Below, piece by piece: positions 5,413 through 6,076 of a stretch of DNA of 6,076 bases. The notes under the pieces were generated by a model. The model worked only from the letters and a program-made list of their open reading frames with translations, searched no databases and was not told where the DNA came from. The stretch's first letter is position 1, and every line of letters starts with the position of its first letter. The stretch is from contig DJXE01000025.1 in NCBI GenBank assembly GCA_002449595.1, forward strand, positions 1 to 6,076, given 5' to 3'. This DNA comes from Lachnospiraceae bacterium UBA7012 (GTDB lineage Bacteria; Bacillota; Clostridia; Lachnospirales; Lachnospiraceae). The position numbers were made by a program, and so were the translations under genes.

Positions 5413-5441
5413 AGTATAACACAAGTGGTCGCAGCGGTTGA
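5413..5441 (-). promoter_or_regulatory. Probable azlCD promoter
   Basis: On the minus strand TATACT (plus 5413-5418, 5/6 to consensus) lies 17 bp from TCAACC (plus 5436-5441, only 3/6 to -35). The start site would fall near 5406, leaving a leader of about 4 nt before the azlC ATG. The -35 box overlaps that of the divergent plus-strand promoter. Confidence 0.4.
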
Positions 5442-5466
5442 GCTTTCCGCGCGAATCGTCTAAAAT
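5438..5466 (+). promoter_or_regulatory. Probable promoter for the DUF4250 gene (and perhaps valS)
   Basis: TTGAGC at 5438-5443 (4/6) and TAAAAT at 5461-5466 (5/6) are exactly 17 bp apart. Transcription would start near 5473, giving a leader of about 83 nt. It shares bases 5438-5441 with the -35 box of the divergent azlC promoter, so the two probably compete or are regulated together. Confidence 0.55.
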
Positions 5467-5470
5467 AGAT

Positions 5471-5480
5471 AGAACGTTCT
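5471..5480. promoter_or_regulatory. Perfect 10-bp palindrome at the predicted start site
   Basis: AGAACGTTCT at 5471-5480 is a perfect palindrome lying 4 bp after the -10 box of the DUF4250 promoter, over the predicted start of transcription. This is where a dimeric repressor would act. No regulator can be named. Confidence 0.35.
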
Positions 5481-5504
5481 GACGGCAGGACAGCCGAGGA
5501 TGGC

Positions 5505-5517
5505 GATCACTGTGATC
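5505..5517. promoter_or_regulatory. Perfect 13-bp palindrome in the DUF4250 leader
   Basis: GATCAC and GTGATC (5505-5510, 5512-5517) are a perfect inverted repeat around a single T. At DNA level it looks like a compact operator. As RNA it could form only a 5-bp hairpin with a 3-nt loop. It lies 38 nt before the start codon of the DUF4250 gene. Confidence 0.35.
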
Positions 5518-5555
5518 AGGGCGAATAATCTTTTTCTTAATCAGGAGAGAAAAGC

Positions 5556-5753
5556 ATGCTCCCGCGCGATCCCAACATCTTACTGAGTGTGATTAATACG
5601 AAGCTCCGCGACCGGTACGCGGATCTGGACGCGCTGTGCGACGATCTGGACGAAGACCGGGAGGAGATCGCGGGGATCCTTGGGGAGGCAGGCTACGTCT
5701 ACAGCCCGGAGGGCAATCAGTTTATCGTAGCAAGGCCGGACGGCGCCAGATAA
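5556..5753 (+). CDS. DUF4250 domain-containing small protein
   Basis: This 65-aa acidic cytoplasmic protein matches the DUF4250 family end to end: MLPRDPNILLSVINTKLRD at the start, the aspartate-rich LDALCDDLDEDREEI in the middle, and AGYVYSPEGNQF near the end. The family is common in Firmicutes and Bacteroidetes and has no established function. The pattern suggests a small helical bundle. The start is firm: AGGAGA at 5543-5548 lies 7 nt before the ATG. It has its own promoter, divergent from azlCD, and the valS start lies 165 nt after its stop with no intrinsic terminator between. Read-through into valS is therefore possible. Confidence 0.85.
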   Translation: MLPRDPNILLSVINTKLRDRYADLDALCDDLDEDREEIAGILGEAGYVYSPEGNQFIVARPDGAR

Positions 5754-5768
5754 CGGGGCGCGCGGTAC

Positions 5769-5879
5769 CGGCCGGATCCCAGACTACATAAAACACAGAG
5801 CGGCAGGCAGTGCGCCTTTTGACGCACAGGCTTCAGCATGGGCGATGCATGCCCGGCTGACGCGGAACGGATCCGGCCG
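5769..5879 (+). other. Structured valS leader with long-range inverted repeat
   Basis: CGGCCGGATCC (5769-5779) and GGATCCGGCCG (5869-5879) are perfect 11-bp complements separated by 89 nt. The enclosed sequence has a small stem GTGCG/CGCAC (5810-5814, 5823-5827) and a GCATG/CATGC pair near 5837-5852. No T run follows the closing arm, so it is not a plain terminator. I see no T-box consensus (AGGGTGGNACCGCG), although clostridial valS genes often have a T-box leader. It may be a folded leader RNA closing just before the valS ribosome binding site. Confidence 0.5.
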
Positions 5880-5918
5880 CCCTGATAAAGCAGCTCATAA
5901 GAAGAGAGGTATTTTTGT

Positions 5919-6076
5919 ATGCGCAGAGAACTCGCGACAACCTATGATCCGAAGGGAATCGAAGACCGGATCTACCGCCGCTGGGAGGACAAGAAGTACT
6001 TCCACGCGGAAGTGGACCACTCGAAGAAACCGTTTACGATCGTGATCCCGCCCCCGAACATCACGGGACAGCTGCA
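5919..6076 (+). CDS. valS: Valyl-tRNA synthetase, N-terminal part
   Basis: The first 52 codons are present and the frame runs off the window. The full cytoplasmic class I synthetase (usually about 880 aa) charges tRNA-Val with valine. Seen: [20 protein letters not shown], typical of the ValRS N-terminus, then KKYFHAEV and [16 protein letters not shown], which leads into the class I HIGH-type motif (HMGH in this family). ATG at 5919 is supported by GAGAGG at 5904-5909, 9 nt upstream. The upstream leader is structured, which suggests control in the 5' UTR. azlCD, a branched-chain amino acid exporter, lies close by, so valine handling may link these genes (inference). Confidence 0.93.
   Translation, partial: MRRELATTYDPKGIEDRIYRRWEDKKYFHAEVDHSKKPFTIVIPPPNITGQL

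Noticed and set aside
5758..5772. Possible T-box core (GGTACCG) before valS
   Set aside because: Only seven bases match, the rest of the T-box consensus is missing, and the site lies at the 5' end of the leader with no terminator hairpin and T run after it.
5819..5850. Possible internal promoter for valS (TTGACG at 5819-5824)
   Set aside because: No acceptable -10 box occurs at 16-19 bp; the bases there are GC-rich (GCGATG, GATGCA).

Overview
The window reads as a chromosomal segment of a moderately GC-rich Firmicute, most likely of the class Clostridia (Lachnospiraceae-like). This is inferred from the DUF4250 gene next to valS, the ValRS N-terminus, AGGAGG-type ribosome binding sites and the azlCD pair. 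No phage, transposase, CRISPR, rRNA or tRNA gene is visible. The species cannot be named from this sequence alone.

Layout. (1) Positions 1-1559 (+) hold the end of an SDR-type D-mannonate oxidoreductase (fructuronate reductase), followed 14 nt later by a complete LarA-superfamily protein with the nickel-pincer catalytic residues. Together they look like part of a hexuronate/aldonate operon, and the LarA-like protein may be a mannonate/gluconate 2-epimerase. (2) Positions 1560-1857 are a gene-free stretch with a hairpin, three 34-bp tandem repeats and a promoter. (3) Positions 1858-2325 (+) encode a very basic, Met-rich protein of unknown function. (4) Positions 2326-2804 are gene-free and hold a strong terminator, a 16-17 bp tandem array and a purine-rich tandem array. 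(5) Positions 2805-4104 (+) carry a YbaK-family aminoacyl-tRNA deacylase-like gene and an HSL-type alpha/beta hydrolase, 22 nt apart and probably co-transcribed. (6) Positions 4105-4336 separate convergent genes and contain a degenerate 32-36 bp repeat series with terminator hairpins for the minus-strand operon. (7) Positions 5402-4337 (-) are azlC and azlD, a branched-chain amino acid exporter pair overlapping by 8 nt. (8) Positions 5403-5555 are a divergent promoter region with overlapping -35 boxes and two perfect palindromes. (9) Positions 5556-5753 (+) are a DUF4250 gene, followed by a leader with a long-range inverted repeat and the 5' end of valS, cut by the window edge.

Two patterns cut across the genes. 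The middle block (about 1640-4310) contains several independent imperfect tandem arrays in its non-coding DNA, with periods of about 16-17 or 32-36 bp. Its three genes use AGA/AGG for most arginines (12/18, 6/8 and 10/16), whereas the larA-like gene (2/33) and azlC (1/13) use CGN almost exclusively. This suggests that the 1858-4104 block has a different history from its flanks. No clearly new multi-gene system is evident. The best leads are the nickel-pincer epimerase beside a mannonate oxidoreductase, and the repeat-flanked unknown gene.
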